Position numbers and translations under genes: made by a program. From Helicoverpa zea (taxonomy: Eukaryota; Arthropoda; Insecta; Lepidoptera; Noctuidae): 64,000 nt of DNA. The notes under the pieces were generated by a model. That model saw nothing but the letters and a program-made list of their open reading frames with translations. It did no database searches and had not been told where the DNA came from. The DNA is taken from assembly GCF_022581195.2 (NCBI RefSeq), contig NC_061458.1:6820001-6884000 (forward strand). Direction: 5' to 3'. Shown piece after piece: positions 12,961 to 26,741 of the stretch (the first letter of the stretch is position 1; the number at the start of each line of letters is the position of its first letter).

Positions 12961-13293
12961 TTAGTAAATTGAGGTGACATCACGAACACATGTGAAACAG
13001 TCCTCGATTCTCCAATTTGGCAATGGTCTTTTGGGACCACCGTATAGGGTAAATGATCTAGAAATGTGGTTGAAACATTCCGCGAACAGGCGAGTAGTCA
13101 CGCACGATTTTGAGGTCAAGAATCTACGGGTCCTCGACTTGTGCCCTTGAGTTTTTTTTTTCAAACCAACGGTCGTCTCGCCCGGTCTGCGGTGTTGCCA
13201 ATCGTAAATATGTAAATTTGCTATAGCGAAAATGCGTGGCTTTGCGCTGTTCTTTATGTGTAGACACGCAAATGTATAAATGTCAAATGTCAC
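12961..13293 (-). other. GC-richer island with a 110-codon minus-strand open frame
   Basis: Base composition rises clearly above the flanks, and the minus strand is open for 110 codons (RPGETTVGLKKK, SRTRRFLTSKSCVTTRLF, LYGGPKRPLPNWRIED). A T9 run at 13151-13159 would be an A-run on the coding strand. No domain is recognised and there is no matching splice pair. The string AAACCAACGGTCG at about 13168 recurs at about 63573, which may be coincidence. It could be a fragment of a transposon, a decayed gene or a non-coding RNA. Confidence 0.25.
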
Positions 13294-16200
13294 GTTTGAC
13301 TATTTTATTTTTTTAATTCCATTGTTCTTGGTGATGGATTTGCCAGCTACTTCAAGAACTGAAATCTTATCTTGATATATTTTACAGCTAGTAGTATATA
13401 AATTTTGTTGCAAGTAGGTATTGTATTTATAGGGCAGATAAATCGTTTTTTTGTCACTGGGTTATTAGCACAGTGGAACGGGTAGGTGGCTTACAAAGTA
13501 GCTGATTACTGACGAATGACTAATAATATAAAATCATCGTTACTGATTTGCATGTCTGTGTTATATAATAGCACTGGAACAGTCTATAGAATTATTTATG
13601 TAATTGAGATGTTCAAATAAATTAAAGCCAATGTCTGTTCAAGAGTTTCCATTGGGTCTATATCAATACAAACGTAAATAAATCAATATCGCCCGTCAAT
13701 GACTAAAAGAAAAATACAATCAAAGTCAGTAAATCCTTGTTTATTTAAAACCGTTGATAAAAAGGACTAAAATTAAAATGTCGGCTGTTTTATACCTATA
13801 AAATCTTTAATTAATGAACACCTTTTCAGAATAAATCAAGCAAAAAAATTACCTGCTCCTTATTAAAAGTTATTTAAATGTTATTCATCAAAAACACTTA
13901 AACGATCGTAGTGGTTAAAGTTATTAATACAAAACATTATTACCTAAAAAATTTCAAGTTTTCAATATTTCGTTGAAAAATTATAATGGCAACATAGACT
14001 TACCGTACTTTATTCCTTCGTGTGTAGATTACCTTACAAGTTCGATGGCCGGTTACGCACCTGCATTCATTATGGTCTTATTTTATTACTATCGCCCTTT
14101 CAGACAGAAAGTGAACAATATAATGTGAACTTCATCGACTCAGGAATGTTAGCAGTTCCTGTATTCATACTCACAACTTCTGTAAAAAGCCTTTTAAATG
14201 GTCCTATTTGACCTTCATTTTATTATATTTTTTGCCTTTGCGCAACACCCAAGTGACCGGAATATAATGAGATTATGATGCCAAAAACCTTTGCCTACAT
14301 TTCAGAGGTTGTTTAATATACCTCTTTTATTCAAAACACAATGAATACTGAAAAAAGGCTGTGCATGGACGACTACATTTTATTCATTTATTAACAAGTA
14401 GGTATTTCAAATTGTACTAGCCAACTCTTATTACTATAATAATTTAAAAAAATGGCCTTCACATGAGATTCACATGATTGACACGTAAAAAAAAATAATA
14501 AAAGAAACAAAGAATGTATTTACTAGATCTGGCGCCAAAAACTTCAGTGTAGGTTGACTGACATGTTTTATGTAAAATGTTTGTTTATTTTTAAGGTTTT
14601 CAAACACCACGAAAATATTATCATTTCACACCAATTTTGGTCTGAAACAGTTAAATGATAAATTAGTCTCACTTTCCTCTCAAAAGCGGTTAGGTAGCCT
14701 TTTCTGGAAAGCTTAAATTCTCTGCTGGGTTAATTCAAGACCTTAAATTTAATCTGCTAGATCATACTTACACATATACGTAATACTAACAATATACTAT
14801 TGCGATTTGCCACGGCTTATGCAATTCTGCCTGTGGTTTCAGTGACTGAAAAATGCAGTTCGTTTCATGCGCGTGTAATATCATATATGCGGTTCTCATA
14901 GTAACAAAACTAATTTACCTTGTGGAAAACGAAATAAAAACTATATACGAAATAAAAACGATTAAAAGAACAAATGCATACTGTTATAAAATACTGTTCT
15001 GTCAACAATCATGCATTCTTCGTGGATTAAAATTAAAAAGTCTTCATACAAAAAAGGCGTTACGCGCTCATATTCCCATTTAGTTCTAAGAAGCGTAAGT
15101 TCAACAACCCGCCGGGATCCTTGATCTCTGAATCAAAGAGCTTTTTTATTATTTCCTTTTAAATACTTTTAGTAAGTAACCACAGCAGGTAATTACAATG
15201 AAAATAACGTTGTTTTTTGTGCTTATGATACATCATGAAGGAGTCATTAAAACACTGAATAAATATTAAAATGAGGCATTTCTCGAAGAACGCGTCTCAA
15301 CTGATGGATTGAATGAACTGATAACCTTCACACTGCCATTTTAATTCTAATAAAATAATTTTAATTATATACTTTGAAATCAGATAAAAATGATCTGCAA
15401 TTTATCAAACAGTAGGTTTGTAAAGGGTTAGACTGTTAGTTAACCCGTGATGTCACGTTTCGTGAGCACCGTTGTCATTATTGTCAGATGCATGCACGGG
15501 TCAGAACGACCTACAGATTAATTAATAACCTTCTTATCTACTCACTAAGGGAACATGAAACGTCACTATTTTACGCAACACTTACCGATATACCCACTTG
15601 CCTGCTTTTAATTTTAAACGCTAACCTTTTCAAGGTATTTTTTGTGTTTTTGTAATTTAATATACGGCTGCTTAATGATATCTACCACGTTTTGAGTGCG
15701 TGATATTCAATTGATAGCTGAGCTTCCTTTCTAAGAAAATATCACTACTAGTATGGCTTCGACTTGTAGGCATGCGTAGGTGCGCTTTCATGCCTAAGTA
15801 TATATACTTTCTAAGATTTATCAAAATATCTACGAACACTTTCTTTTAAAGGATCGCTTAAAGGAAAAGGAGTCTTAATAGCTATGACTAAGCTGAAGTG
15901 TCATTGCCAGATTTAACTCGGAAATAAAAGTGTTTACTTTATCATCAGACTACTTTATGATATTTTGATACCCAGCCAAATTATCATTTACAAGAAAATA
16001 AAGTATCCGCTTATCTTAAGCAATATAAGCTTTTAATACAGCTGTATATTTCCTACCACACTCACCATCGTGATTCTCATTCATTTTTTATCGTAATCTA
16101 GTCTTTTGAGATCTTATCATTTTATATTTTTTATCTTTCTAAGGAAAATCACCAAATTGGTGTATTTTTCCTGGTTATGCAAATGATAGATAACCTTTCT

Positions 16201-19200
16201 AAGGATTCAATGTTCAATTACTTTATTTTATTGAAGGCGAGATGCTGTTTTGTTTTGAAGGAAAGTTTCAAATACAATTCATAATTAGAAGTTAAAACAG
16301 TTAAAATTTAAGTTAAATGATGTATTTTATACAAATAATAATGAAGATATCTAGTTTTTCTCATGCCTGAAAGAAAACAAAAATATTATTATTTTACGTT
16401 TAGTGATAAAACATCTTACGAAACTCTAAAGTAACTTAAGTGCAAACATTTCGTCAGACAGCATAGCGACCGAGGTGTTCTGACTTTATTTGGCTTCTGA
16501 ACAAAAGATGGAGAAACAATACATTGCCACCTGTGTCTATAGCACTTTGATGACGTTTTTCTTGAATAATAAACAGGGTATACAGGTAATATACGTAAAA
16601 CAATACAGGTGTGTGAAATGTTCCAATTTTACACGCTTTCAAGGATTTTCAAAAGGCTTCATAAGTGAAGAATATTAATGATTTTGAAATTTCAAAATAA
16701 AAACTGAAATTCTTATAAAGACATTTGATAAGTATTTCTTTGTATAAACTCGTATTAGTAATTACCTACTTACTACATAAATATGCTTTCACAGATTTTG
16801 ACAAATAATGTATGCAGAGCATGTTACTAAGTGACCATACATATTTTAATTGGTTGAAATTTCAGTCAGTTTTCCTGACAGATATCGTTAAATTTTCCGC
16901 TTAGAAACAATTGCCGATTTTGCATGATCAGATGAATACCTACCATGGCCTTGTTACATCAGCCATATACGATCGTAAAAGAACAAAGATAATACCGACA
17001 TGCTTATACCATGTCATGATGGCGTGACAGACTAAAATGTGCCACATAATTATATCGTCACATAGCTAAGATAAATTATCTAAGTTATCTCACCCACTTG
17101 GACATACCATCTTTAACGTCGGCGGAAAATTACAAAAATATTGTTATATAAAACAAATAAATAATTACGTATCTCTTTATAGTTAATTGGCTAAAATTAA
17201 TTAGCTGGATAAGGTTTTTTCTAGAACACAATGATTGTATAATTCGGCGTGCATAACTATTGGAAACAAAATGTTATGAAAGAATTTGAAAACTATTTAT
17301 TTTTAATACATCCTGGTAAAAATAAGATTTTGTTAGACATTATCGAATTTTGATAGATAGGCTGATAGATATGGCAAACATGAAGAAACCTGTGTTTTGT
17401 TTTACAGTTTCAGATTGACGCTTTATCAATCTTAGATACCCTGTAATGCAAACTAGATTCAGCTAATTGCGACGATTGAAATACTTATACTGTAATGTTT
17501 AATTTTCTTTTAGCTAAATAAAATAAACGGCTAGAACATTATGCAAAACCAGTATTTGTTATCAATGTGGCCCATTCATTTTCTAATCCGGCCTACTTTT
17601 AAACTGTGACAGCCAACGTATTGTTTGTAAAGAACTTACATATATGTACATACGAAAGTTTGTGAGAACCGTTACAAAACATTCGGAGCAAGGAGCGATT
17701 TCTCTTTGTTATATCTACATAACTTATATTAATTCTTTCCATTCTCCCATATGACATACAACTCTGAACAGTAAATACATATTTTTTTCTATAAATACAT
17801 CGTTCGTCTACGGTTCGCCAGTAATATGTAGTTAGTAATGTCATCGACTACAAAGATGTACTGAGTTTGGATTGGAACTTTAAAATGAGAAAATTCTTGG
17901 CTAATTCTATACTAAGTTTTTGGCAATAAATATCTATGATCAGAGAGAGTATGATGAAATCTTCTGAACATATACAAATAATTTCTCCAGTCAACAAAGT
18001 CCATGACTTTCGCTTTTCTAAGCACTTGTCAACGCGACATCAAGTCAGTAAATGTCAATTAATTTACTCAGAAGATAACAGTAAACGCTAATGTCAATGT
18101 CTTGATAAGCTCTTAAGTGCGGGTAATTATCTCAGATGGCTGAACTGTACCTATTTGATTAATCATTATAATTCTGCGGTTAAAATCCGGGTATATTGTA
18201 CCTGCAAATGTTTATGTAAATTAAATCCTTATTTTTTTATAAGATGCCGTTTAGAATTTATTTATGCTTTAATTTCATGTTTTATTAATAAACATAACAT
18301 AAGAAATAAAAAATTGTCTTGTATTTATTTCTTTGTTGGACTTAAATGTTATTCTATAGCCTTATGATTATTAGCATTTAAAAGTACTTCCCATTAAGAA
18401 ATATTCTAAGGTAGTTAGGTATTGCTAAGAAACTAAATGCTGATTGTTTTCTCGAGTTTTTCACGTATCAACAATTAATCAAGTCTTGATCCATCTAAAA
18501 ATTAAAAATGATTGTTGCGATCAATCATTTGCGTCACTAGGCGCATAGCATGACGGTATTTTAATTAACTTTTAGCTGTCCATTATTATTTTTCGTCATT
18601 ATTACATTCTTATTTCAAAACATGATTATGAATTTTACATAAGCGATCATTGTAAAACACGACTTCAAAACAAACAAACGAATAACGTGATATTTATGAA
18701 ATTAATTTCGTTTTAACTTTGTAATTATGATATTAATATTATGATGTTGCAATAGTTTATTTTCTAAACTCATGCTTACTAACTACTAATCAGAACTGAT
18801 AGATCTTGCTAACTCCTTTATTAGGTCCTACTTATATCATTAATGTACCTAATACTTGTTTTAAATATTTTATGTCAAAGTATTATTTATTACACTCTTA
18901 ACATACATATTTGAACTAAGTTTTCTCCCAACATTTCTGCTACTGGCGCCAACGCCTAACAAGGTTAACCTAAGTCAATGGCAGAACACAGAAACAAAGG
19001 TTTCACAGATTTTTCCATTCTCTATCAGTTAGTACCATAAACTTGATTGTGTTTTGTTTATTTAACTTATTCTAAACAGTCATATAAACGGTTTTAATCT
19101 TATCTTTTTTATTCTCATCCTGTATAAAACATAAGATTTATGTCTCCGTTTGGTTAGCAACAGTTGTTGGATACCATATATCGTTATTTATAATTAAATA

Positions 19201-20984
19201 ACGTATGAACGCAAGTACTAACAATAGGTTACTTTACTCGTTATTACTCGTTAAGTGATCGTAGTATTGATAGTATAATTTATGCGTGTATGATTTATAT
19301 ACTCATAAACAATGTGAGTTGCTTTTTATACTATATCATTATTACCTTGTACATGAGAATAAATTATACCTAGGAAAAATTGTAATTCAATAGAACAAAG
19401 ACTATCAGTTTATTACATTCAGTAAGTATTTTCTACTTATGCGTACGTCATGCTTTTTGGATATAAAAGAGCATCACGTCTGTATCAAAGTATGAATGCT
19501 AAATTTTCTTATAGGAAGCTTAAGTATTCTATGTAATAAGAACATCTGTATTGAGACTATTTCTCAAACAACTGATCTCCGAAACCAATAAGAATCCCAC
19601 GCCTTCCGTTGTTTTAATTTCCGTTGTTTTAAAAACAAACCATAAACACTACGGTAATAGTAAAAGTTCACGTTTAGTTTCAGTTGAAATATACACGCGT
19701 AACACACACTCGGTAAGTTAATACAAAATTTGTGCATGTGTGTGTCGACCACCGACGTATTTGTCACAGAGCAATCAAAATATTGAATTCATACAGATTT
19801 ATTTGTGCCTTTTTCTGCCTAAATTAAGTCAATAATATAAGTGTGTAATATCTGCTGCGATGTATTTTAAACAAACTGAGGCATAATGATTCATGTTATA
19901 AAGCTGATAGTAAAATTAAATATAATGTGCGATAAGTAGTGGGAAATTTTACTATGTATTTGTAAATCCGGTACAATAAATACATTTCCAAATAATGGAA
20001 TTCCCAGCCATTGCCATTGCGATACGAATCTAATTTCTCATGACTTACGTTTATTGTTTCATAATTCAGTGGCTGATAAGCTAAAGTTCTAACGGGCCAA
20101 CAAATGCTTGGTTCAGCCCATTAAATTATGTTCACGATTGCAATTATCAACAAACCCCTTTACATCCGTTTCGTCGGGATCAGAATGGCCTACTTGTAAA
20201 ACAATGCACTGCGAATTGGTTTAACGCGATTGTGAATACCTAAATTCCTTTGTGGCGGTTGCAAAAGTCGATCACTAGATTGACAATAAGTACCAAATAC
20301 GTGACTTGGCCTACCAATGTAACTGTTATGTCGCTTGATTGGGTTCTTATTAACCTCTTGAATGTCTTATGTTACACAGTGCGACATAAGAAAAAAATGC
20401 TCCAAATGTCTTAAGTCGGACAGTTACACTTAAGGGCTTGGTCAGGATTGGTCGCTAAATATCTGTAGTTGTGTTGCAAGTAGCAATATGTTCTGTATTT
20501 ATACGAAAGAAATGGTTCATTCACTCTTAATTTTTATAGTTTTCAATAGCAGCAACATAATTTTGAACGAACTAAAAAATAAATAAATTCATCTGACATT
20601 CCAGTCACGGCCGACGTCAAAGAGTGTCAATTTGTGCGAATCAAACAGCGAAATAAACAATGAATAGAGGCAGTAGACGCTAAGTTTTCTTATAAAAATC
20701 TATATACAATTACTGAAAATTAAGTGTAGATTCCGTATTTAGTAATTGTTTTTCAAAAAGTGATGATTATATAGGCGAAAAAAGTAACGAAAGTTTAGAC
20801 TTAACATTTTTTTTCCATAATGGCCGTCGTGTTATGACATGTTTTGCTACAAATTCCCGTAAATAGTTTGAAATACATTTAAGTAGTTAGCATATTTACC
20901 TATAAAAAAAATAAAAGCAATATATACTTAAACCATCACGTATTGACATCATAATTGTGTGTCAAAGAGAAAAAGTCGTAAAAA
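13294..20984. other. Long stretch without recognisable genes
   Basis: AT-rich DNA in which both strands are interrupted by stops. The open frames at 14853-15083, 16454-16678, 17599-17844, 18155-18367 and 19564-19767 have no domain, no conserved-looking splice sites and no codon bias. Except for the hairpin at 16142, I see no structured elements. Confidence 0.45.
16142..16173. repeat. Imperfect inverted repeat (hairpin)
   Basis: AGGAAAATCACCAA, then a single A, then TTGGTGTATTTTTCCT. The arms pair over about 14 bp with a small bulge and almost no loop. It is too short and too tightly looped for a microRNA precursor. Confidence 0.45.
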
Positions 20985-21223
20985 CGTTAACGTTACTCGC
21001 CAGGCGTATGGCCGCCGGCGCACGCCGCGTTCGCAGAATTTTTATCGGTTGACAGAATAAGTTGTTGTGTCGTGCAAATAGTGTATTTAGTAGTGATATT
21101 TAGTATGTTATGAATGTGTTAACATATGTGCCATCGTATTATAGTGTAATTTTAGTGTGTAATATTTGTGGATTCGACGTATTGTGATAAAGTGCGAAGG
21201 TTATGTGAATAAATATTATTAAA
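20985..21223 (+). promoter_or_regulatory. CpG-rich putative promoter and 5' UTR of the TM-anchor gene
   Basis: A local GC/CpG cluster (GGCCGCCGGCGCACGCCGCG at about 21010-21029) stands out from the AT-rich flanks. It is followed by an ATG-poor leader ending AATAAATATTATTAAA before the ATG at 21224. An in-frame TGA at 21206 closes the reading frame upstream. I see no TATA box or clear initiator, so the exact start site is unknown. Confidence 0.45.
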
Positions 21224-21254
21224 ATGAAAACATATCACGTCACAGGAATGTCAG
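21224..21254 (+). CDS. First coding exon (10 codons) of a membrane-anchored protein
   Basis: ATG at 21224 follows an in-frame stop (21206) and encodes MKTYHVTGMS. The exon then breaks after one base of the next codon at a consensus donor (TCAG followed by GTCAGT). The phase-1 end needs a downstream exon that starts with two bases of a codon, and the exon at 45797 does exactly that, making GAT (Asp) across the junction. The peptide is short and hydrophilic, with no signal-peptide character, so it would be a short pre-membrane segment of the protein. The call rests on the leader composition, the upstream stop, the donor and the phase match. No RNA evidence is available here, so it remains a prediction. 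Confidence 0.5.
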
Positions 21255-22565
21255 GTCAGTTTTATTTCACTACGTTTACGTTTTGTTAGATAGAAAAACT
21301 AATGAGGATTCCGGGAAGGTATCATTTATAATTTCTTATTATCGATTTAATGGTATAATCTTCCTTTTTCTGAAGGCCTACCTAACGTTATTGCCCTACT
21401 CATAAAAGCGTTGACATTTCTGGTAACAGCACATTACGGAGGTCGACAACTAAAGGGTTAATATGTAGTTTAAGTTTCAGTTGGTGGTGGAATAATAACG
21501 AGAAAACACAAATAGGCTTCCAGTCAAATAGCTTAATTTATAACAGCAAATGCCTATTAACAGCAAATTATTAATCAGGCAATAAAAACAATTTAATGTG
21601 CATAATTTACGAGACAAATTAATTATTTTACGTCAACTTGTATGCTTTGAGCCGTCTGCGTGATTATTCTATGTCCACCATACTGAATCACGTGTTGGAT
21701 CGTATCACACTCGAGACGCGTGCGGCCGTACCAATGTGTTGGTTGATTGCTTCACTGTGTGCCGTCTGAGTTGGGTTTCAGTAATTAGCTGATATCTTAA
21801 CGGTGTACGCAAATGTATATGACTCCGACGGCTGGGATTACTGAGCAATTGTTTCTGTCTTTATTATTTAAGTGGCGCGGTGTTAGTGTAGGTCGGTGCT
21901 TTGGGCTCTTGGTAACAGGGATATCAACGGAAAAGTATACTAAGGTTACAATGTAACGTGATAACTTTAGAAAAAACTTTCATTATATAGCTATAAACAG
22001 TGGCTTAACTTTATAGTTATTGTCACTTACGCATGCAAACAGTAAAAGTACATAATACATTATGGTAGTATTGTGTACTTTTTCCACCTAATGGAAAGAA
22101 AGGCGTGACAGCTAATACAAACGTTACACGTTTATACCGGCACGTGATTTCAAATCAGTAGTCAGAAACCTTCAGATTATAGGTTTATGTAACCTGCTAG
22201 GAAATGAGAAAATGCCTTCGAAATATACCGTCAAATATCTTGTACTAGCTTTCCGCCCGCGGCTTCGCCCGCGTGGAATTCGGTTCACCCCTCCCGCTGT
22301 GGGTTAGCAGCGGTGAGGGAGTGTCAGACTCTTACTGACTAAAATCGTCGTGTTCCGTCCTAGGCCTTTTATATACCAGGGCCGCGGTACCTCTTTCGAA
22401 CAACCCGCAGCCGCGGCTGGCCCTGGCGCTACTGGGCCCCACTGATTTCAAAACAGACTAATTCGCGGCGAACCTTAACACCACGATACAGAAAAGCACA
22501 ACGCCATCTATCGAGCTATCGGGAAGCTCGCGATTGAACAATGAGCTACAGGTTAAAGCGCGAGA

Positions 22566-22676
22566 TATCATTGCACTTCTTACGTATCTTAAAAAAAACA
22601 ACGTCACCACGTTTTAAAAAGCTATCATTCCACTTCTTATGTATTTTAAAAACACATCGTTACCACGTTTTAAAAA
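22566..22676. repeat. Internal direct repeat of the Helitron, 2 x about 55 bp
   Basis: 22566-22620 and 22623-22676 both read TATCATT(G/C)CACTTCTTA, then GTAT(C/T)TTAAAAA, then AC(C/G)T(C/T)ACCACGTTTTAAAAA with small differences. The offset is 57 bp. Confidence 0.7.
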
Positions 22677-22773
22677 CACCCAGCGCCATCTATCGCATAC
22701 CTCAAGAACGAAATAACTTAACTAATACTTATACCAATTAGTAATTCGTTGAATTATAGTTAATTCAGGATAA

Positions 22774-23044
22774 GTAGATGTAAAAAAAACAGTTAAGACG
22801 ATAAAACAAATCGTACGTCATCCCTCGGGAATTCCTCATTTTCGAGGATTCATTATCGTATCATTTAGCTTCTAAATTTATATGTTCATATTCGTTTGCA
22901 ATATATAAGTAGATGTAAAAAAAAACAGTTTAGACGATTAAACAAATTGTACATCATCCCTCGGGAATTCCTCATTTTCGGGGATTCATTATCGTATCAT
23001 TTAGCTTCTAAATTTACATGTTTATATTCGTTTGCAATATATTA
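22774..23044. repeat. Internal tandem duplication of the Helitron, 2 x about 135 bp
   Basis: 22774-22908 and 22909-23044 are about 95% alike by eye. Each begins GTAGATGTAAAAAAAA, contains CATCCCTCGGGAATTCCTCA and TCATTATCGTATCATTTAGC, and ends TTCGTTTGCAATATAT. The high identity shows that the duplication is recent relative to the general decay of the region. Confidence 0.85.
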
Positions 23045-23231
23045 CCTTGTTTTAAACGACACACAGCGCCATCTACAATCCATCCATCAAGCAAACAATA
23101 TTTTTGTTTTCCCTCGGGAATATCTATTTTTTTCGGGATAAAAAGTACCCTATTATTTAATCCGGACTTCTAACTTTACGTCTGCAAAATTTCAAAGCAA
23201 TCGGTTCAGTAGTTACGGCGTGAAAGCGGAA

Positions 23232-23256
23232 CAAACAAACAAACAAACAAACAAAC
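23232..23256. repeat. (CAAA)n microsatellite inside the Helitron
   Basis: Six consecutive CAAA units, which is the minus-strand view of the (GTTT)n run that follows the Helitron 5' end. The same run, shorter, follows the 729 Helitron. Confidence 0.85.
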
Positions 23257-23286
23257 TCACTTTCCGATTTATAATATTAGTAAGGA

Positions 23287-26200
23287 TAAGCGTGAAATAA
23301 AATATAGCTATGGTCTGTTATGAAATTTTTATATTTGAAAGGACGGAAAAATCTTAGTATTTGTGTTGAGTAAATAGAATTGTATTTTAAATTACCTAAT
23401 CATCATGAAGTAATCAAACTGAAACTGAATATAAGAACAATGCCCCGAGGAAATGAAGGATGATGATGCCCCGAGGAACATTCACAGTGAAAAGTATAAG
23501 TCTATCTCCATAGACCACCCATGCTCATCATCAGGGTAACCCTCAATAACTTTCATATAAAATCAGACATTCTTTTACTGCAATAACACTTTCCAGTAAT
23601 ATCCCTAATCCAAAAGGAAAATGAAAATCCGTCTTCTATCAATATCTTCCAGCCGATTGAGGTCACAGATCAAGCGATATGCACCTACATAACTAATGAC
23701 TGCTATCCGTTTACAAGTACCTATACCGTTATGACTTACCCGGTATCTTATACAACCTGCATATTAAATAGTTGGTTTTAACTTAGGTTTTCCCTATATA
23801 ACTTACTGGGATTACATTTGCTTTGTGGTTTTGCCCAGTGTCGAAATCTGCTTTCGCTGAGATCCTTTAGTTATTTCCCAGATCAGACGAAGTAACTGTT
23901 ATATGCTTTTTCTCATTTTGGCTGGTTTTCCCGGCTTTTATTAACTCCTAAAGAAGAAATGTTCCGGTATTTTATTCACCAACTTCACTTCTAAAACTAG
24001 TGCGATATTTTATGTAGGGTATCGTTTATTTTTGCTATTCAAACATCTTAATAGAAATCTCACCATGTGGTGATGAATCTAAATATAGTTGGCCTATTTA
24101 TTCTCTTGGGAGTCCTAAGTAGGCGAGGGCCATAATAAACTAGAACAATAAACAATGGAAAATCTATTTTCTTTACAGTTAGAATACGTCTGATACAGAT
24201 GTTGCATGTTATTCTACTCATGGCATTGGTTCGTGTCAATGACCTTTGATAACGTTACCTATCGTTTACATATATTCAGATCTATTATGACACGTGTGTA
24301 TTAAGAGCTCCTTTGTAGTTTACAACGTCGTGGAAAGTTTGAAAGGTAATGGAAAATGTTCAGGTAGGTACTTATATTAAGTGATCGTCATTACTCATAA
24401 CGATATGTAAATCAGTGAAGTTGCAGTTGATCGGTGACTCATACACGTAATTTCCACGTAAGTGCCGGTTATTTCACAATACATAAGTATCTTAAATGAG
24501 TAGATAAACCTTTGTGAAGCTAAGAAGCGATCGTGTTCTTACGTAAGACCATTTCATAAACATATGTTATTGTTGCTTGTTTTTTCTTCACACGTGCGTC
24601 ATTATAAAACCATGTAAATAATACATAATATTCACAGAGATTCCAGTGACTCACGGAAATCTGTGTTTACTGGAAATTTAATTAAAATAACTTATAGCGT
24701 CACCCTTTGCTAGTTGTTTCAAAAAACCTTCTGCTACTTAAGGAAGGTTACCTGGATTTCACCAGTTTTTTTCCACTGGAAGCCGCGTATATACGTGTAG
24801 TAGACCATTCATCTCCTTAGAGTAAACTTCCCAATTAAAATCTGGTTTACATTATGAACAATAAACACGGTGGTGTATTGGTCTGTTTGTTTAATTTTCC
24901 CACACTCACTATTATATTCCTCGTACCTGTGTCTCTTTAAATAACTTATTCTAGAAGAATCGTAAGGAATAGATAGCAGAATAACTGTTATGCGGATCAT
25001 TTCACGAATATATCAATACGACAACAGCATATTCCAAACACAAGCTTAATCTTACCTACATTGTCCCAGAATCCTTGTAGAAAAAATAGGGGCACAAATG
25101 TGCTGGTTCTGGCTCAAACAAAATCAAAACAACATCCAAAACAAACGAGAATTACGTCTTTTGATAAAATACAAACTAGGAACACTAGTAAAGTAAACAA
25201 AAAATGAGAAAACCCGTATCTCACCTTGATAGAAACGCAAGTAACTCACTCATCGACAGACCACTGAGAAATCCTTCAATTTATGTGTTAACATTACACG
25301 TACAAATAGATTTGCTATTAAGACATCAAAATAAATAAAAAACAGATCTTTTTCGGCAAAAACTGGTATATTTTGGAGAAAAAACGTGCGGTTTCCCACG
25401 TGAATGCGCAATCTTCCCAGCTGTAAAGGCACTAATTTACTAGAACCATTCTAGGCACATTTATATAATCAAAGTCTAGGCATTCTAATTTATCCGTAAC
25501 CAAAATATGCTACAATACAAATAGAACATTGATAAATGTGATGAAGATGACCTAAGAAAAGTATATTATGCTAGTCTCCATAAAGAACTAACGCATTTTA
25601 AAGTTTTGATGAGCTTCAAAATTGTTTACAAATATTCGCCCATTTTCCTTATAACAATCTTACTCCCTATCTATAATTGATAGAGTAATCGCAAATAATT
25701 AAGCGAAATAATGTTATAAATAGACACACGATAATAGATCAAGTGGATATTTCTGGAAATAGTACCTACATCAGTAAGTCTGAATCTTAAGTCTGAATGT
25801 TATCAATTCAGACTTAAGCCCTCGAGACTAGAAAGTGTTTAAGGATAATTTCATCGAGATAAGGTTTTGTATTAAATAATAGAATATGAACTCATCATGT
25901 CACGCGGCTGTAAATGTATTATTGCATTTTGAGTTATCTTATTGCATTCAGTGGCCGGTGATAAGCTACCTATTGTATTGTATAATTTCTGAATCATCCG
26001 ATAATCTTGAGATGTTCTATGATTCAGCTACCTATATCGAGTTTGTTATAATACCAGTTCATTAAACCTATATAAAATGGCTTTATGTAATTAAGTTTTT
26101 ATCTCTATGCATAATTTTGGATATTAAGTGTTATTGAAACTCTGAGTCATTTTTTTTTAAGACATTACTTTTTATGCCTAAAAGATGATAGGTATCTGTG

Positions 26201-26741
26201 TTTTTCCTTGTTTTCGAAAACCCCCTGATTCTTTGAATCAAAATCAAAACAAAACAAACCTGTATGTTTTTTTATCGAATCGTGATAGTATTACGCAGAT
26301 ACTATCGTCGAAATTTACAATAACAAATGGTGAGCTGCAATCAGTTCCGTTAGGTCTGGGATCCCATTGACGCGTTTTGCTCATCATAAAAAATACGACG
26401 CAAAACGTTTTTAATATGTTGCATAGTACTGACGTCATGAAGTACCTACTCGTATTATCCGACTCATTCCACAAAATTACAGCTCAAAATTCAGATGAAT
26501 TGCGCAGGAAAATACATTTGGGACATCATTATCTAGTATTGTTGTTTCGCTGAATTCGAGGGGATTAATTAAATTTAATAAAATGAAGAACAAATTAATT
26601 GTTTTGGTCTGTTCGTTAACCTATTGTGGCTTTTTGTCGACACGTATGAATTTTATGTCGTAGTTAATTACTTAAAACTTTATTCTATATTAAAACACAT
26701 ACCTACTCAAATTGTTTTTAAAATTAAAATCATTCTTTCCT
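23287..26741. other. Intronic stretch without recognisable elements
   Basis: AT-rich sequence without supportable genes. Open frames at 24809-25000, 25250-25432 and 26185-26474 look like chance. It contains the hairpin at 25786 and a TGACGTCA site at 26430. Confidence 0.45.
25786..25818. repeat. Perfect 13-bp inverted repeat
   Basis: CTTAAGTCTGAAT, a 7-base loop, then ATTCAGACTTAAG. A further partial copy (GTAAGTCTGAAT) lies just upstream at about 25775-25785. Confidence 0.75.

Larger units (their letters stand above)
22245..23286 (-). mobile_element. Complete non-autonomous Helitron, minus strand
   Basis: Read on the minus strand, the element starts TCCTTACTAATATTATAAAT just after a host A. 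It continues through a (GTTT)n run and ends GGGCGAAGCCGCGGGCGGAA then AGCTAG before a host T, with a GC-rich, partly self-complementary segment just inside the CTAG terminus. These are classical Helitron termini (5' TC, 3' hairpin plus CTAG, A/T insertion, no target duplication). Length is 1042 bp. There is no Rep/helicase reading frame. Two internal direct duplications are listed separately, and motif GCGCCATCTA recurs inside at about 22501, 22681 and 23067. Confidence 0.75.
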
